64,000 nt of DNA from Cenococcum geophilum 1.58 (GCA_001692895.1 KV748231.1:310001-374000); one strand, 5' to 3'. Positions 22,900 through 35,780 are shown, counted from the stretch's first letter. Numbers and translations: made by a program. The notes: generated by a model not told the origin, from the letters alone.

Positions 22900-25800
22900 G
22901 ATATAAGTCTATCCTAACTAAGTATAAAGGGCGATTATAGGCTAAGTAGAAGCACTAGGCTAGAAAGAGTAGCCGCTAAAAGTCTTGGCACAGATCTAAC
23001 TAATTAGATAACTTCAACTGGTGGTTAAAGTTCCTGGATATCTGAAATTTTATAGTACTGGTAGAAAACGGTAAAATATGGCAGAATTTAGCAGACAGCT
23101 ATATTAGGGCTTTAGGGCGTTTTTGTCCCTATATTCTTCCGGTAACTTATTATCTTTATTATACTAGCATTCCATCCATTTATCTAGGTACTTTAGGGGT
23201 CTAGGCGTATTAGGGTATTAGTTATAGAATTTTTTAAGCTTCTAGGAGCAGCCTATAAAGTTCTATATAGGGTACTAGGTTAGGTTAGAATTATAGCCCT
23301 TCCATTAAATACGGTATTTTAGCGCTCCCCGTACTATCTTATAGGCCAGTATTTTATTAACCTTCTATTCGTTATTACCGTTTACTTAAACTAGTAGGGG
23401 AGGCTTATTCTTTTGTCTAGGTAATAGGTCGTTTACAGCTTTCTATAACTTATCTAGCGAGAAGATAGGGTGAACCCTAATTAAGTCTAGGAGCTTTATC
23501 TTATACAAGTTGCCTATCTTTTTAAGAACCTTATACGGTCCTACTATTTAATAGTCCAGCTTATAGCTAGGTCGTTTAGTCCTCTAATTTCTTATTATAA
23601 CCTAGACTATATCGCTAGGGGCAAAATTAGGCTCTTAACGGTGTTTATTCGCCTACTATTTTATTAACCTTTAAGCTTTTTCTAGGTTCTTACGGGCTAC
23701 CATCTAGGCCTCCTCTAATTATTTGGCGTACTGTTAGGCCTTAGTATAGAATAGCTTCTCTTATATAGTCTAGAGTTCTTCTAGCCTTTTCCAGTTAAAG
23801 CTTATACGGGGTAAGTATCCTATTTCTAGCTAAATTGGGGCAAACCCTATAGAGTTATAGGGTAGAGTTGCTTGCGCGTAGTCTATTAAGGGTAGTAGTT
23901 TAGACTAGTTATCCTGGAAATAGTTAATAAAGGGCCTAAGCCTTTAGTCTAGGTACTAATTTATAATCTCTATCTAACCGTCTATCTAGGGGTAATAAGC
24001 CGTAGAAAGCTTTAGCTTAATACCTAGGATCCGGGTAAACTTATTTTAGAAGGCTAATATAAACTATAGCCTATAATTGGATATAATAGTATCTAGTAGT
24101 TTATAGATTTAGTAGACGTAATAGATATATAGCCAGGCTACCTCTTTAGCATTAATGTTCTTATAACATGGAATTAAAAACGGGCGTTTACTAAAGCGGT
24201 TAACTATAACTATAACCATATCGTATCTGTTACGGTCCCTAGGTAGTTTATAGAAGTCTATAAAGATATACTACTAAGGGCGCTCTAGTATTAGGAGTGG
24301 CTTAAGTAGTTCTGGGGTCTTATCCCGTGGGATTATAGCTCTCTAGTAGTCTTCGCAGTTCTATATATATTAATTAATATCCGCAACTATTCTTAGCTAG
24401 TAGTAGCGGCAGTTAATAATTTTACAGGTCTTATTCTTGCTAGGGTGTGCTGTAAAGACTTGGTAATAAGCTTTATAGATTAGTTCGGTTTATAGATTAT
24501 TAATATTAGGGACTATAAGCCGCTTCTAGTATAGGAGCAATCCTTCCTCTATCTTAAAATTGGGGTCTTCTTTTACGGCTTATTCGCGGAGGGCCCTTAG
24601 GGCGTTAGCCGTGCGGTTTATAGTTAGGAGGTAGTTAATTAGCCCTATTAGCTCTTCTAAGGACTCCTCTATTAGTACTAGCTCGTTTTGCTAGGAGTCT
24701 AGCTCCTTAAGGATCCGTAGGTTAAGCTATTCTAGATAGAGGAGGGCGCGCATCTAATATTAGGTCTTTAGCTTATCTTAGGGTCCTACGTCTTATTCTC
24801 TTTGGGTTAGGGTATTAGCCTTAGAGTTTTACTTACCAGAACGATATATAATTGTAAAAAAGAATTAGGAGAGTATTTTGGCCTACTAGGCTTATTACCC
24901 TATAAGCTGCTTTATAGTTATAAAGTACTCTAGGGCTTTATAATCTATATATATTTTAATCCGGAAGTTCGTACCTTTAAGCTCTACGCGCTATTAGGAG
25001 AGTAATTAAATAATAGCTAGCATTTCTTTATTATGTACTTTATAGTTATACTTAGCTAGGTCTATTATCTTTAAGAAGAAAGCTATAGGGTACCATTCGC
25101 CGTCTGGATATAATTGTAATAGGATTCCCGCTATAACCCTATTAGAGGCGTCTATTTCTAGCATTAATTTAAGGTTTAGGTTATAGTAATAAAGGATTAG
25201 GGAAGAGATAAGCCAATTCTTTACCTCTTTAAAGGCCTCTATATAGCTATTATTAAAGATAAAAGGCGTATCCTTCCTAGTTAGTTGTATAAGAGGTTTT
25301 GCTATAATTCCGTAGTTACGGATAAACTAGCGGTAGAAATTATAAAAACTAAGAAAGGACTGGATTCCTTTTACTATATAAGGGGGCTTTTAGTTACGGA
25401 TTGCTTTTACCTTCTTAGGGTTAACCTTAATTCCTTCTATAGTTATAATAAACCTAAGGTATTTTATACGTTTTACCCTAAACTTATATTTCTTAATATT
25501 AACTTATAAGCCCGCGTTCCGTAGCCTCTCTAGAACCTTCTTAATATAAACTTAATACTTAAGTTCGTTATCTAAGTATATAAGAATGTCGTCTAGGTAT
25601 GCCATATAGAATTTGTTAAGGTAATTAAAAAGAACGTTATTTATATACCTTTGGTACGTAGTTAGTCCGTTTATTAGTTTAAAAAAAAGAACTTTATATT
25701 TATAGGAACTATAGCAGGTATAGAACGTTATTAAATCTTTAAATACAGGGTCTATTCTAATTTGGTAAAAAGCTTAGCGGATATTAAGTTTAGTAAAGAT

Positions 25801-26100
25801 CTTTGCCTGGCTTAGACGTGTAAGGGTCTTATTTATTAAAGGAATAGGATACCGGTCCTTTTAAGTAATAGCGTTTAGCTTTTAATAGTTAATATAAAAA
25901 NAAAGGCCTCTATTAGGCTTTTTTATAAATAGGATAGGGGAAGTAAAAGGGGCTTAACTTAGCTCGATAAACCCTTTATCTAGGTTATTAATTAAGTACT
26001 ACTTTATTGCTTTTAGCTTATCCGTTAATTAATAGCAGAGGGGGCTATAGCCTAGCGAGTTATTGGCCTTTAATTAAATCTTATAATTGTATGTCTGGTA
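22900..26100 (-). pseudogene. pol of E2: RT, RNase H, integrase (RIPed)
   Basis: On the minus strand the RT active site is still YLDDILIY near 25580-25603, the only intact catalytic motif among the RTs read here. A FLSFYNFYR motif lies near 25310-25365. RNase H and integrase regions follow leftward to about 23000. Stops remain elsewhere (for example right after the FYR motif), so the gene is broken. Confidence 0.8.
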
Positions 26101-27199
26101 GGGGGGTAACTTATTTAAGGCCGCCTTTAAAAATGCATTCTTATAGCCTATATAAATGGTAGAAAGAAGGCGTTTAACTAGTTCCTTATCAGTTTCCTTA
26201 TCTAGCCTTTCCTCTCTATTATTAATAATTTGGTTAATCTTATATAGGCTTATTATAAAGACCTCATTATCCTTCTAGTATATATTAAAGTGGAACGCTA
26301 TAGCGCTAATTACGGCGATTTCTACGGTAGGGGGGTTAACTAATAATAGGGGCGTATATAACTTTAGGGACTTCTGGGGTACTAGCGTTATTATTACTTC
26401 TTTTAGTTTCTATTGCATCTTTCGGAGGTTATCCCTTATATCCTATTAATACGTTCTTTTCCATAACGGTTAAATCTGTGCAATTTAGACGTTATTATCT
26501 GTCCCGCTTTTGTACGTAGAGTCCTCTTTAAACGTAGCGCTTTAGGAGAGTATCTTTATTAGTATAGAATTCTTTCTAGCTTTACGGCGGGCGTTTTCTT
26601 AGGTAAAGGCTAGGTTACGGGCCCGGATATCCTGCTAGTAGGTAGGGTTACCCCTTACAGCTAGTGTCTTGTAGTTAGTTCGGATCTCCTTAATAAAGAA
26701 GGGCAACCTTAGTCTATCCTCTAGCTAAATAAACCGTCTTTTTTATACGTTTAACCAAATATTAAAATAGGACATCTATTTTCGTCTAAGGATTATATTA
26801 TAGGACCCTAGGTCTAGGATGCAAAAGGGGATGCTATATTAGCGTTATCTGTTAAGAGTAATATATAACTTTAAGACGTGGGTAATAGGCCGACTAGCTT
26901 GGCCGTTATAGCCCTTTACCTAAACAGGCTTCTCTAGTTAGATAGCTTCTGTATTTAGAAACTTGGCAACATTATTTATATAGGTAGTATTTATAAAGGC
27001 GAAGCTATTTACTCCAGTATTAATAAGGGCGGTTGTATTAACTCTATATCTATTTTAAGATACTATATATAGAACTATAAAATGCTTTCTACCTATTAAC
27101 TAACTAAGATTAATCTCTTTGAGATTAATAGGGTACCCTAGGGGGGAGTTTTTCCCTAGGGTTCTTCTTTTCCCGACTTATCGGACGTTTCTCCTTCCT

Positions 27200-28500
27200 C
27201 TATCTTCTTAATATCGCCTATATCCTTTAGCTCCGGGCAGGATAAAGTAAAGTAACTTTACTTATTATAGTTAAAGCATATAGCCGAGGCAGGGTTAATT
27301 AGAGTATTACAGCGAATATTAGTTAATAGCGTGGTACGTAGCTAGTTAGGTAAGGCTTGCTAGTGCGTAATTATAACCGCCTTTAGTATAAGAGCAGTCG
27401 TAATTTATCTTTCTGCTCTAGTTTCTATAGGTATAGCTAGCGAGTTCCGATTGTTATAGAGTCGCTTCTACTAATTAGGGTGGGTATTAATCCGCTTTAG
27501 TTCTAAGTCTAATAATAGGTAATAAGCTGCGAGTCTTTTATAGGTTAGTAGGTTATTTAAGGTTATAGCGATCTTTTCTTATAGCCGGATTGTTAGCTTA
27601 TTGTATAGGTCTAATTAGTAGTTCTTAAGGGGAACCTAGCCTTCTCCTATAAGGTATAGGAATTAAGTTTAGAATTTAGCAAAGGGTTAGTTTAGTTTTA
27701 TTATTAGGTAATTATAGTTATAATAGGCATCCTATACTTTNTTTGGGTTAANATAGATAGCNGCTAGGTGCNNTATTATCTTNTTAATAGATATAAATTN
27801 GANAGGGGAGTNGTCCTTAAACTTGGCTTAAAGGTGCCGTTAGGCGTCCCTAGTGGTTTAACTAAAGAGGTAGAGTATTTTGGCTTCTTTAGAAAGGAAA
27901 TAGTTATAGTTAATATAGAGCTTTCCTTGTACTTAAATCCTCTAATTCTTAAAGGTAGGGTTTATCCTATTAAATAGTAGTAGGGGGTTAGGGAGCTTAA
28001 CGGACTTTAATTGCTTTGTTATTATATCCGTACTCCCTAGTATATTATATTTAGTAGAGTAAATAGGTTAGCTAGGGCTTTAAAAAGAGGAAGCTAGGCT
28101 ATTTTATAGGGCTGTAAGGCTTTCTAGGATCTCTTATAGGGTCTCTTATATATTTCTCGCTTTAAGATAATTGGCTTTTTAGCTAGCTGCAAGGGCGCAA
28201 ATCTACTCGCGTATGTCTATAATAATATTATTATCTTTAATTTCTGATCCTAATTGGATCTTAGGTTCCTCTTGGGTAGAGGTAGCTCTCTTAGATAAGC
28301 TTACTTTAGGTGCCATTATTAGCTTCCTAAGGTTCGTTAGTATTATACGCTTTAGTTTTAATTCTGGGGGTATAGGTCTAGTCTTGTCTAGCTTATAAGG
28401 TAGGATATTATCTAGGCCTTCCCAGGCAATATAAAGTTGTTTTAGTGTCTAAGTATAGCGCGTTAATACGTCGTTGCAGACAAAGTTTCTTTAGGGTGGG
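27200..28500 (-). pseudogene. gag of E2 with mutated CCHC zinc knuckle
   Basis: On the minus strand near 27236-27293 the knuckle spacing C-x2-C-x4-H-x4-C is recognisable, but the second Cys is Tyr, the Gly is Ser and the His is Tyr, all explained by C-to-T or G-to-A changes. The remainder of the region (27300-28500) is gag by position. It is decayed and contains ambiguous bases near 27742-27812. Confidence 0.6.
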
Positions 28501-28546
28501 ATATTATTAAGGCCTTTCCAGGCAAGGTAGGGAGAGCTTAGTATAA

Positions 28547-28757
28547 TATCATGGCTTAAATAAATGCCTCTAAACCAAAGCTTAAACGAATACTATATTA
28601 CAAAGATACTAAGCTAAAGAGAAGGAAAAGGGGTCGCTAGGACCGATATAAACAAATATATAGGCTAAGCCGCTAAGGCGCTAGCTTTAGGCGGGCTAAT
28701 CGCAGGTCGGCAGAATATGGCAGAATTTGGCAGGTAACGTGCGATAGCGCCGTTACA
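28547..28757 (-). repeat. E2 5' LTR (211 bp)
   Basis: Pairs with 22578-22788. Its outer end is intact (GTTACA), while its inner end reads TATCATGG in place of TGTCACGG, a G-to-A and a C-to-T change. Confidence 0.92.
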
Positions 28758-28762
28758 ATATA

Positions 28763-28808
28763 CCTATTGTTCTATTATTGGACTTCCTATCTATATCTTT
28801 ACCTTATA
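28763..28808 (+). repeat. E1 3' LTR, right part
   Basis: Continues the E1 LTR (CCTATTGTTCTATTATTGGA onward) immediately after the second ATATA copy of the E2 target duplication at 28758-28762. It ends CCTTATA at 28808, followed by the TTAAC target duplication of E1. Confidence 0.9.
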
Positions 28809-28813
28809 TTAAC

Positions 28814-30614
28814 CTTCTACCTTATAGTACCGTACCGTAAACTTTGTCGTTGTTATTTTATCTACTATCTATTAGTATACTACTATCTATAATGCCTTTA
28901 TTTACACCTTTAAATATATCTAATAGCTATTTAGTTAAGGAACTTAATATACGTAATGTTAACAATAAAATAATTAAGGACGCTTTTAAGGACGCACTTT
29001 TTTTTACTAATCCTTTAAATTTTTTACTTAGAGAGTAAGCTTTCTAATACTAAATTATGCCTATAGTTAATATAATTTTAGGAAATATATACTAAAGCAC
29101 TCTTTATTGGATATAGCAAAGCACTATAATAATACTATTGCAAAATCCGCTTGAAATCCGCTTACCTTTTTACTACTTATCTCTTTACCGCCTACTTCTT
29201 TACTACTTGCCTCTTTGCTGCCTACTTTTAAGCCGCCTATTTCTTTATCGCCTGCTACTTCTAAAAAGTTTAATCCTTATTATGCTTTTGCTTCTCTTAA
29301 GAGGCAGGCTAATAAAATTGCTATGTAAAATATTTAGTATAAGATAGCCTTTAAATCGTATATATTAGCTATACTTTTTTAATATCTTATCTACTAATTT
29401 ACCTCTTATAGTAACCCAATAGAAATATTAGAGATTTTAGACGATAAAGAGAGTAATCTTAATAATGCCAACTCTTCTAAAAGCCCTCCTCTATTCTCTT
29501 ATAATCTCTACAGCCCTTATAAGCTCCGTAGTACATAAACGGCCTAAGCTATAATGTTAGATATTAATATAAAAGAGCGCCTTCCTATTTAAGTGCTGTT
29601 AGTAAATAAATGGTATACCCTAAAAGCTAGTGCTTAGGAGAATATAAAGGAAGCTCACTAGCGGATATATACCTATATCTAGAATATTAAGGGTAGCTTT
29701 AGTATGCCATATAATCCGCTATACGCTTTATGCGTTAAGTAAGACTATAAATATCGCGTTTATAAGCAGAATGCTAGGCTATATTTTAGAGGTGCATACT
29801 TAAGATATTGCTTAAGTAGTAGGTTGTGTAAAAAGGTATATACTAATAGTATACCACCATTCTATTAGCTAATACGTATATAGGATAGTTTGCTAAGACT
29901 AGAGCTAGTTACACTTTAGCGTAAAATATATATGCAATTAGCTTCTACTAGTAGTCCGACTAGAATACCTACTAAAAAGGTATAATATTTGCATCTTAAT
30001 AATATAAATATTGCTAATATCCGTATAGCTTTATACCTGCACTATCCCCCCTCTAAAGACCTCCCCTCCCCCTAAGACTCCTACTTGTAGTAATATGCAT
30101 AGCCGTAGAGGCACCCGTTCTGCCGCTACTCCTTTTACTCTTTTACTAATTCCTAGCACGCGTAGTGCTGCTTCTAGTACTACTACCGCTCCTACTAGCA
30201 TAGAAAATGTTAGGGCGTATTTAGCAATTACTGTTTCCGTATATATTAATATAGTTTATAAACGGGTAACTAAAATAGCGAAAGATACTTGGGCTATAGA
30301 TTGCCGGTTAAGTAAGCTTAAAGATTCTCTAAGTAAAATAAAGGATAAACTTGCGTTTATAAGGCGTGGCATTACTATACTTATATATAACGCTAGGTTG
30401 CCGGATATAGAATTTAAGTAGATATAGGTTAGCTATTATTACGGGTTTAGAGTAATAAAATAGTAGCTCTTGTCTCTCTACTATTATATATATAGGAATT
30501 AAGTCTCTACCTTATATTTAATAGATATACTTAATTAATATTATAATATCCGTATAGGCTAGAATAAGGATATCCACATAAGCTAAAATAGAGATATTTA
30601 TATATCCGCACCGT
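28814..30614 (+). repeat. Tandem duplication in element X, copy A (right part)
   Basis: With 15433-15532 this forms one 1.9-kb unit, colinear with copy B at 30615-32565. Recognisable paired blocks are an opening AACCTTCTACCTTATAG, a frame with a KWYTLKAS-type segment near 29610, and a closing block around TAGATATACTTAATTAATATTATAATATCCGT. The copies differ mostly by transitions. The coding content is not recognised. Confidence 0.8.
30095..30421 (+). pseudogene. 108-codon open remnant in copy A of the duplicated unit
   Basis: This open frame runs from a Met to a TAG stop. Its first 40 residues are rich in Ser, Thr, Ala and Arg. The last 60 are charged and helical, with a Lys/Asp/Ile-rich stretch that could form a coiled coil. 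The matching part of copy B (about 32050-32390) is interrupted, so the frame is probably a surviving fragment of a larger ancestral gene. I do not recognise the family. Confidence 0.35.
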
Positions 30615-32565
30615 TAATATTTACTAAGGTAAGTTACTATAGCAGCGATTATTTATTAGTAAGCTAATTTAATAAAATCGGCAGCGTGGATATTTACCTT
30701 AATTAACCTCCGTACCTTTTTTTCCTCTACTAACCTTCTACCTTATAGCACCATACCACGAACTTTATTATTATTGTTTTATATACTATCCCTTAGAATA
30801 CTATAATCTATAATGCCTTTATTTATACCTCTAAATAATATTAATATAAATAATAGCAACTAGGCGGTTAAGGAACTTAATATACGCGATGTTAACGATA
30901 AGAAGTTTAATGCTGTTAAGTACACTATAGCTACTCTTACTAAGCCTTTAGGCTCTATTCCTAAAAAATAAGCCTTTTAATACTAAATTATACCTATAGC
31001 TAATATGATTTTAGGAAATATATACTAAGGCGCTCTTTATAGGATTTAGTAGATAACGATAATAAGGATAGAGTAAAATCCGCTAAAAACCCGCTTACCT
31101 TTTTACTGGATACCTTTCTGCTGCCTATATCTTTGCCGTAGGCTACTTTACTATCCACTATTTTACTATCCGCTTTTCTACTACCGCCGCCTAATACTTC
31201 TAAAAAGAGGCTTAATAAGGCTCGTTTGTCTTCTTTTCTTAGAAAGTAGGCTAAAAAGGCTGCTAATATGAATATAAAGCTTAAGATAGCTATTAAATTG
31301 TATATATTAGTTATACTATTTTAGTGTCTTATCTACTAATTTACCTTTTATAGTAACCCAAATACTATATATAAGGTTTCTTTGGATAGTAAATCTTTAG
31401 ATAGTAATAAAGATAAAGACCTTAATATCGCTAACTCTCGCAATCTCTGTAGCCCTTACAATCTCCGCAGCCCTTAAAATCTTAGTAGCCCTTATAATCT
31501 CCACAGTACTCCTAATACAAATAAGCGCCTTCCTATTTAAGTACCGTTAGCGAATAAATGGTACACTCTAAAAGCTAGTGTTTGGGATAATATAAAGGAA
31601 AGTCGCTAGCGGATATTAATACACATCTAGAATATTAAGGGTAGCTTTAGTAAACTGCGTAATCCGCTATACGCTCTATGCGAGAAGTATAGCTATAAAT
31701 ATTGCGTTTATAAGAAGGACTTTAGGCCACATTTTAGGGGTACGTGCTTAAGATATTGTGTAGGTAGTAGGTTATATAGAAAGGTACGTGCTAATAGTAT
31801 ACTATTATTTTATTAGCTAACACGCGTATAAGAAAGTTTACTAAATCCAGAGCTAGTTATACCTTAGGGTAGAAAACGTGCGCAATTAGCTTCTACTAAT
31901 AGTCCGGCTAGAATACCTACTAAGAAGGTATGCTATCCGCATTTTAATAATATAGATATTGCTAATATCCGCATAGCTTCGTTTTTTTATTATCCCCGCC
32001 TATACTACTACGCCTCCCCCTACTAAGACCTCCCCTCCTATTAAGACTCCTACTTATAGTAGTATATACGGCTATAGGGGCACCCGCTCTACTGCTACTC
32101 CTCTAACCCTTTTACTAATTGCTAGCATACTAGGTGCTGCTATTGCTGCTACCGCTTTCGCTAGCGCTGGGTCTATTAGGGTATATTTAGTAATTATTAT
32201 TTCTGCGCGTATTAATATAGTTTATAAACGGGTAACTAATATAGTAAAAGATATTTAAGCTATAGATCGCCAGTTTAATAAGTTTAAAGATTTTTTAAGT
32301 AAAATAAAGAATAAGCTTGCGTTCCTAAGGCGTAGTATTATTACACTTATATATAATGCTAGGCTACCAGATATTAAATATAAGTAAATATAAGTTAGCT
32401 ATTACTATAGGTTGGCTGTTATTGCTAGTTTATAATAATAAAATAGTAGCTCTTACCTTTTTACTACTATATATATAGGAATTAAGTCTTTGCCTTACAT
32501 TTAATAGATATACTTAATTAATATTATAATATCCGTATAAGCTAAGATAAAGATATTTATAGATC
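30615..32565 (+). repeat. Tandem duplication in element X, copy B
   Basis: This is the second, uninterrupted copy of the unit described for 28814-30614. Both copies encode a small N-terminal frame starting MPLFTPL-like, a middle section with conserved Cys, Arg and Tyr residues (31650-31800 here), and a Thr/Ser/Ala-rich segment followed by a charged helix. Copy B is more heavily interrupted by stops than copy A. Confidence 0.8.
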
Positions 32566-32569
32566 CGCA

Positions 32570-33257
32570 CTATAAAAAAGCTTATTGCTACGTTATATAC
32601 TACGCGCTAAGAAGATTATACGCTAGCTAGAGTTAATATTAATAAAAAGAACTTAATTAATATATTTAAAATAGAAATGTACTATAAGCCTAAGCATTTA
32701 AAAGTCCTCTGGTATATTATTTATAGCCTTATTAAATCCGTCCTTATAAGGGTTATATAGTAAACCGCTAATATAAGATATCCGTATATTAAAATTAGTA
32801 ATGCCGCCCTATAAAAGCCGCTCTAATCTAAGTTAAAGAATAGTAGGCGCCTTAAACCTAATGTCCTGCACACGCTAATATATAATTAAATCCTTAGCAA
32901 TTATATCTATAAGGGACTAGATATTAACCGCAGAAGACTTAATTATATAATTAGATATTGTTTACTTACTAAACGCATTCTTAAACTTAGTATAAAGAGG
33001 TCTAGTATAGCTTATAGTAAGAACACTCTATTTAAATAGAGAGTCTACTCTAAAGGTTAAGTTTCCGCGTAATTAGAGTAACTCCTTTAGCTAAAGATTT
33101 AGTAGTTTATTAAGTTAATTAGCTTTAAAAAACTATTTAGCTCTCCGCGATTATTAATTAGCCTATTTATAAGTATAGCCCGCTAAAGTACTAGATTATA
33201 TACCTCTATTATAACTAACCTCTAAAAGTATATTATTTTAGATATATAGTTATTACT
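32570..33257 (+). pseudogene. Decayed coding stretch of element X, part 1
   Basis: Plus-strand reading through stops gives a Lys/Ile/Leu/Tyr-rich sequence with few low-complexity runs. It contains a KPKHLKVLWYIIYSL-like stretch near 32690-32735. It is cut by the E3 insertion at the CCTTA duplication and probably continues at 37021. The family is not recognised. Confidence 0.4.
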
Positions 33258-33262
33258 CCTTA

Positions 33263-33474
33263 TGTGAGGTGAGGATATAGATAGGGAGTCTAATGATAGA
33301 ACAATAGGTATATTGTATAGACAGAGACGAATCCTTAAGGGAGAAGGAGGAGTCTAAGGTGCGAGGTAAGGGGTTTCCATAGGCATGTGCAGCGCACGTA
33401 CCTTACAGGCGAGTCGCCTGCGGGTCGCCTGTACCTCACAGCTACATAGCTATCTACTTAGGTTTCACCTAACA
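33263..33474 (-). repeat. E3 3' LTR (212 bp)
   Basis: Starts TGTGAGGTGAGG and ends ACCTAACA on the forward strand. Contains about 31 bp (GAGAAGGAGGAGTCTAAGG region) that the other E3 LTR lacks. Confidence 0.92.
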
Positions 33475-35142
33475 ATGCCCCCCCCTTTAAAAAGGGTCGT
33501 CCCCGATCCTTTATATGCTTAGGCCTTAATAAAACCCTATAAAAACCTTTAGAAGGACAAAATTAGAAGGGAAAGAGCGTCCTAATTTTACGTATAGAGA
33601 GATAGGTAGTACACTTACGCGGCGTAAAGATGTTAAGGAACTTCAACCGCCGGTCGAAGTTATCTAATTAGTCAGATTTAGCTTGCTAAGACTTCCCTAT
33701 ATTTTACCAAGCTAATAGCGATTTTATATGCCCGGCATAGAAAATCCTAATTAGTCCATTTAATAGGTAGAGCCAGTAGCTTAATACTGTCGCCTAAATT
33801 TGGTAGATATATTCCAAAAGTTCGCTTATATAGGCAGGTCGCTGGTACCTCATAGGTAGGTTATAGGTTATTCGCATGCAGCCAGATTTAGGACGGTAAG
33901 GTTATATGCCCATTAAATCCGCCGCTGACCCTACTTTAGCCTTGCGCTATACCGGCGTAGCGCCATGTATACTTCGTAGGTAGGTTATAGGTTACTTATA
34001 TACGGCTAGGTTTAGGACAGTAAGACTATATGCCCGTTAAATCCGCCGCTAACCTATGCTTTAGCCTTACGCGTTATCTACGTAGTATATGTATGGAATA
34101 GTGTATAAGTTATCTGTATAGGTTACTACTAATAGGTTACTAGCAGGTCGTAGACCCCGGTTAAAGAACCCCGGTTACGGACGGGTATAGGATAATATAA
34201 GTTGTTAGTGCAGGTTACTACTAGCAGGTTACTAGCGGGTCAAAGACCTTGGTTAAAGGACCCTAGTTACAGACGGACCTATCTTCCGGTATAGAGGCTA
34301 TCTTAGCAGCGGCGCTTACTTTTTACTTACGCTTTAGCTACGAGGCTAAGTAGTAGTATACTAGTTTCGTAAAACGGTCTATAAGGATAAGGAGGTATCT
34401 TAGCCTTAGGGAGATCTGTAACAGTTAAGTAAGTAATACTGCTAGGCTTATATAGGGGCCTTAGGGGCTATAGCTCACTATAAGGTATATAGCGGCGCGA
34501 TTTAAGCGTTAGCAGGTATTGTAGTACCTAGGTATTTACAGAGGTCCTTAGTAAGGCCAGACCTTATTATGCCTTAGGAGTCCTTAAGTGTTACTAGCAA
34601 GAGCTCGCCCCTAGGTGGTCACGTATGGAGCGTATAAAGGCGTCCCTTATACTCTATAGATGGACTAATAACTTAAGGGTATTCCATAAGCCGTTTTAGC
34701 TAAGGTAGCTACTACTACTACTTGCTATAGTACGAGGCTCTGCGCAAAGCTAGTGCCAATGAGGTAATATGCAATACGTAGGTTACTCATAGGGTTATTA
34801 TAGGGGACCGTCGCCTAGGCTAAGGGTCTAGCGCTATAGGTCGGTTGAAGTCTTAGTAAGAATAGCAGGATACTCTAGTCCGCCGGCGCTAGGTTATTAG
34901 TATAGTAGCACTAAAACCGCCTACAAGGTCCATAACCCGCAACTTTTATATAGTATTAAGGGTTAATTTGGCACGTATTGTTGTATTAAGTATATAGGCG
35001 GACTTTACCCTAGGGCGTATCTATCGCAACATATACCACAATGCGTTCCCTTTCTCCCCATCTAGCGTTAGGTCGCGATATACCTGCGTAAGGTATATAT
35101 TTAGGGGTATGCGGTATCCAAATCTTTAGGCTTATACATAGG

Positions 35143-35780
35143 TTATTAGTATAGGTCACTACTAGCGGGTTATTAGCGGGTCGTAGACCCCAGTTAAAGG
35201 ACCCCAGTTACGGACGGACCTGTCTGCCAATATACGTCGTCGGTATAGGTTACTACTAGTAGGTTACTAGCGGGTTAAAGGACCCTAGTTAAAGGACCCC
35301 AGTTACGGACGGACCTATCTAGTATAAGTCGTTAGTGCAGGTCGCTACTAGTAGGTTACTAGCGGGTCGTAGACCCCGGTCAAAGGACCCTAGTTACGGA
35401 CGGACCTATCTGCCGATATACGTTGTCGGTATAGGTTACTACTAGCAGGTCACTAGCGAGTCGAAGGATCCCAGTTAAAGGACCCCGGTTACGGACAGAC
35501 CTATCCAGTATAAGTCGTTGGTATAGGTCGCTACCAGTAGGTTACCAGCGGGTCGTAAACCCTAGTTAAAGGACCCCAGTCACGGACGGACCTGTCTGCC
35601 GATATACGTCGTCGGTATAGGTTACTACTAGCAGGTTACTAGCGAGTTAAAGGACCCCAGTTAAAGGACCCCGGTTACAGACGGACCTGTCTAGTATAAG
35701 TCGTTAGTGCAGGTCGCTACTAGTAGGTTACCAGTAGGTTATAGACCCTAGTTAAAGGACCCCGGTTATGGACGGACCTG
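35143..35780 (-). repeat. 186-bp tandem repeat (two 93-bp half-units), about 3.5 copies, inside E3
   Basis: The anchor TGCC(G/A)ATATA recurs at 35225, 35411 and 35597, a spacing of exactly 186 bp. Each unit has two related halves that share GGTTACTAG, AAAGGACCCC and ACGGACGGACCT motifs. One half carries the CGATATACGTCGTCGG block and the other a CAGTATAAGTCGTTGG block. Related single units occur further left in E3 (34120-34290) and in E1 (21730-22070). The repeat occupies the place where RT would be expected. Confidence 0.85.

Larger units (their letters stand above)
22578..28757 (-). mobile_element. Ty3/Gypsy LTR retrotransposon E2, minus strand, nested in the E1 3' LTR
   Basis: Two 211-bp LTRs (22578-22788 and 28547-28757) bound the element. 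It is flanked by the 5-bp duplication ATATA (22573-22577, 28758-28762). The polypurine tract is visible on the minus strand just inside the left LTR (complement of TCACCCCCCTCTTT at 22789-22802). On the minus strand the order is gag with a CCHC remnant, RT, RNase H and integrase. E2 is younger than E1. Confidence 0.93.
15533..28808 (+). mobile_element. Ty3/Gypsy LTR retrotransposon E1, plus strand, interrupted by E2
   Basis: The 5' LTR is 15533-15758. The 3' LTR is split into 22449-22577 and 28763-28808. The 5-bp target duplication TTAAC sits at 15528-15532 and 28809-28813. A polypurine tract (AAAGGGGGAGGGCA) precedes the 3' LTR. Gag and pol are readable on the plus strand but carry RIP stops throughout. 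E2 is inserted in the 3' LTR. Without E2, E1 is about 7.1 kb, a normal Gypsy length. Confidence 0.93.
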
